Origin: Eonycteris spelaea
Lineage: Eukaryota > Chordata > Mammalia > Chiroptera > Pteropodidae
Reading direction: 5' to 3'
DNA length: 64,000 nt
Assembly (NCBI GenBank): GCA_003508835.1
Contig: PUFA01000081.1
Coordinates: 1,054,001 to 1,118,000 of the forward strand
Numbering within the stretch: the first letter of the stretch is position 1; every line of letters starts with the position of its first letter. The notes beneath the pieces were generated by a model. The model searched no databases, was not told the DNA's origin, and saw only the letters and a list, made by a program, of their open reading frames with translations. A program made the position numbers and the translations under genes. Positions 61,106 through 64,000 of the stretch are shown here, one piece after another.

Positions 61106-64000
61106 TGATCAGTGATAATAGGAGGGGGTCACAAAGAGGTGGACAGTGGAATTCCTTAAGGATCAAAGGTAAAGTTCTCCACAGACCTGTCCATGCTACC
61201 TAGTCCCTGGAGGTGGAAGAAATAAGAATAACTTAGGTTTGAGGATTTAGATCAGCTAGAACTGCCAGTGTGAGAAGACCTGGATTTGCAAGGGGAAGCT
61301 GGTAATTAGTTTGAAAGGACCCTAAAGATATGAACGCAATATGCTCAGATGTGGCTACCACCCCCAAGATTTATTTATTTTGCTTTAGAAAATTTGAGAA
61401 TACAAATTACATTTCCAGTGCTATTATATTCAAATGCATTCAAGATGAAATCATGCATACATCTCATATCAGGTTAATAGACATGCATTCAAGTGTAATC
61501 CGAGACTCACCAAAGAACAATGTTACACGTAAAATTAGAAGTAAAATAACTTTTTCATATTGTATTCATTTAGAAATAATTTTCTGGGGCTTGGCCTCCA
61601 GTTGCAACATACCCCTAGGAGCACAAATCCGGTTTGTAAAATAGCGCTCACCATGCCTGGCAGGCAAGCTCACGCGAACACCCCCACTTCTATTTGCCCG
61701 GCCCTCCAGCCATATGCTACATTCACATGCACATGGAGAGCTGTCCAGAAGACCGGAGAGCAATCCTGCGCCATCAATGAATTATAACCAAGAAATTTTT
61801 CACCAGGGGAACTGGTTGTGAACCCCGTGTCTATGATTGCTGCGGTGTGCTCACTTGACCTCTCTGTCTCTACAAAGAGAATCACACTGGCATGAGCTTC
61901 TAACTAGAACTTTTGGGGATTTGTGTAAAATGAACACTCTAAAGGCTTGATAGTGTTGTCGGCATCATGTTATAATTTGTTCCTAGAATGTTTGTCCGTT
62001 ATTCTTGTATTTTACCAAGTACACTCCTCAGGCCAATATATTGAGACTGAACAAAAATTCATCCATGACCATCCATTCTGTCCACTGTTAGCAATGTTCT
62101 TTATGGTATAGTATTGGTGGGTAAACACTTTACAAAATTATGATACCAAAGGACGAGAAAAAAGACAATGTGAACACTGGCAAAGTGAAGTAGAAAATGG
62201 AAGACGGTTGCTTCAGCTGAGCAATCTTTTAGAATGGATTATCTTCCCTCCAGGATTAATGAAAGGTGTGTTCCACCCTTCAAGCTCTATTGCTCACCCT
62301 TCTGAAATTGTGATCTTTTATGCACACTCAGGACAAGGCTAGACAGGCCAGCATAGAAAATCAAGAGGGTTAGTGTCCCAATACTGGCACCATTAGCTCC
62401 ATGTGTTCATCAGCCAGGCAACCTGGGCTCAAAGCTTCTCAACTGATTGGCTACTGCTGGCAGCATGGGGACAATTATTTCCTTTTAGGCAGAGAAACAT
62501 CCCAGAGCTGCCCTGAGCTGGCTTAGCCCACAAACAGTAGTGTTTTCTTCTAATAGATTCCAATCCATGGGAAAGGATAGGGTAGAAAACTGTATCTTTA
62601 TTAGAAAAAATAAAACTATAATAAGTTAATAAATAAAATACCTAGTAAGGCTTTCCTCTGTATTTTAACACTGAGGAGTGGAACAAGTTTTCTTAAAACT
62701 CAAATTCTACAAAGAAATATTGGCCATGCCTTATCTCACACAGAAAAGGGGCTCTTTACTGGTTGTAAAGAGTGATGGCTATCTTTGCAGGGCTTGGGTA
62801 ATGTCTCCCACCCTGTCCTCAGCCCCCCCTTTGACAAGGTCTCTGAATTTCCATTCCTTTGTCCACAATGGCAAGGACTGCTGGCGGTGACAGTAACAAG
62901 GCCTGGCATATTTAGATTCCAACTTGCCTTAATTAACGGTCAACTGTAATAGCTGTTAGCCAAGCCACATTTGTTTAAATGTTTCTTCTGTTTGTTTTCA
63001 AAACAGTTAATTGCAAGTAGAACTAACAATGCATCTGGATGTCACTTTTTTGGAATATTTCACGATTAACTGGGGGTTTGGAATAAGGCCACCATTCTGG
63101 AGTGTTGAGGAGAAGAATTCTAACCTTCTTTACATCAAATATGAGCCCACTCCAGAGGTCTGCTAATGTCCGGATAAATGACTTACCACAGGAATCACAA
63201 TTTAAAACTGTAATGTGAATTATGACATAGCTCATCTGTTAAATATTTCATGTGAAGATTTTAATGAATTGCATGATGGAATGTTGGACAAAAAAAGACA
63301 ACTGAAATCCTGGGACTAATTTGGGCGAAACGGAGAACAGAGTATCCTCGTGAAGATGCGGGGGAAGAAAAGGCAGCTGCGCTCACGTCCCTCTGGGCGT
63401 CAGACTGGCAAGCCCGAAGGCTTTCTCGAAAGATTATAGGGGAGGCAGAATGATCAGCAACAACCTTTTGAAAAATATTCAGATCAAAGTAATATTCATG
63501 TATTATAATCTTGGTCAAACCCGAACATTAATCTCCAAGATATGGTATTTCATTTCAAAAATTATGGGGACAGCAGACTCATATTTTAGCCTATGCCAAG
63601 TGAAGAAATACAGTTATAAAAATGGAGGAAGTATTTTAAATTTTACCCCTTAACCGATTGCATATTTTACTTCTGAAGAGGGTGGTGGTAATCTTTCTTA
63701 CATGTGCTATTAAGTAACAAAGAGCTACATGATACAGGTCTGTGGTGAGAGAGGGATGGGAAATGGGACTCATTATCACTCGATTGACAACGCAATAGCA
63801 GAAGATTTTATTTGAAGGCTCATAGCTGTGAGGCCTATTTTGATCTGAAACCCTCCCCACCCGCTGTCTGGCACTGCCTTCTGGGAGTGAGTGTCAGAAG
63901 GCCTGATCCATTTGCCTACACTTTTCTTTCATAATCACTTTGTTTTTGTCCCGTCAGTGCTCCTTGGGCAGTCACATTTGGTGAAGTATAATAAATGACA

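Larger units (their letters stand above)
55607..64000 (-). other. CACNA2D3: CACNA2D3 intron (partial), 5'-most part of window
   Basis: Intronic sequence upstream of the 55545-55606 exon, running off the window. It holds an L2 piece, an interrupted MER5-like element, the two copies of an unclassified repeat, a probable L3/CR1 fragment and two hAT-type fossils, each listed separately. The stretches 55610-56980, 57630-58330, 59480-60890 and 61110-64000 show nothing I recognise apart from a short C-rich run at 59701. I looked for the preceding coding exon in the minus reading frames and did not find it. Confidence 0.8.

Noticed and set aside
55607..64000. Search for the nested gene LRTM1, which in human lies in a CACNA2D3 intron on the opposite strand
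   Set aside because: No leucine-rich-repeat frame is present on the plus strand anywhere in the window. If conserved, it lies outside.
1..64000. CRISPR array, operon, prophage or other prokaryotic system
   Set aside because: Spliced vertebrate exons, MIR/L1/L2 repeats and the lack of dense coding frames show nuclear mammalian DNA. No direct-repeat and spacer array is present.

Overview
The window is about 64 kb of a placental-mammal nuclear genome. It lies inside the 3' part of one large gene on the minus strand, CACNA2D3, which encodes the alpha2delta-3 auxiliary subunit of voltage-gated calcium channels. Eight short coding exons total 537 bp. Each has consensus GT/AG splice sites, and together they give a nearly unbroken match to about residues 817-996 of the roughly 1,091-residue human protein (comparison from memory). 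In transcript order they are 55545-55606, 54554-54598, 44592-44654, 41352-41422, 28706-28781, 26015-26067, 24474-24529 and 12927-13037. The gene's 5' part lies beyond position 64000. Its last exons, the rest of delta and the GPI-anchor signal, lie before position 1. No second protein-coding gene is supported on either strand.

The most notable gene-level point is the last exon here (12927-13037). It has 111 nt where the remembered ortholog needs 112. Splicing at the obvious acceptor therefore breaks the frame after about five codons, while an AG five bases downstream restores it with a changed, shortened junction.

Everything else is intron. It is dominated by old interspersed repeats: about two dozen MIR copies, several L2 pieces, one probable L3/CR1 fragment, hAT-type (MER5-like and others) and Tigger-type DNA transposon fossils, one probable ERV solo LTR, and L1 pieces. 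A decayed sense-strand L1 fills about 7400-12540. A younger minus-strand L1 (14916-17292) sits inside a MIR, is flanked by an 18-bp target-site duplication, keeps its 5'UTR, ORF1 and 3'UTR, and has lost nearly all of ORF2, so it looks like a half-L1 (HAL1-like). Two more truncated L1 tails (284-769 and 50689-51006) also keep target-site duplications. A 5'-truncated 5S rRNA retrocopy lies at 24069-24166. An unclassified repeat of about 225 bp occurs twice (57290-57515 and 58822-59050).

Simple repeats include a 476-bp uninterrupted pyrimidine tract (46026-46501) and a GT/TA/GGAA cluster (8656-8900).

Organism: I see no Alu, B1/B2, Can-SINE, Bov-tA, equine ERE or vespertilionid Ves SINE. The L1 3'UTRs look laurasiatherian. 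A bat, perhaps a pteropodid, or another SINE-poor laurasiatherian is plausible but not proven. Repeat family names and edges are from memory and by eye, so edges are good to about 10-30 bp unless a target-site duplication fixes them.
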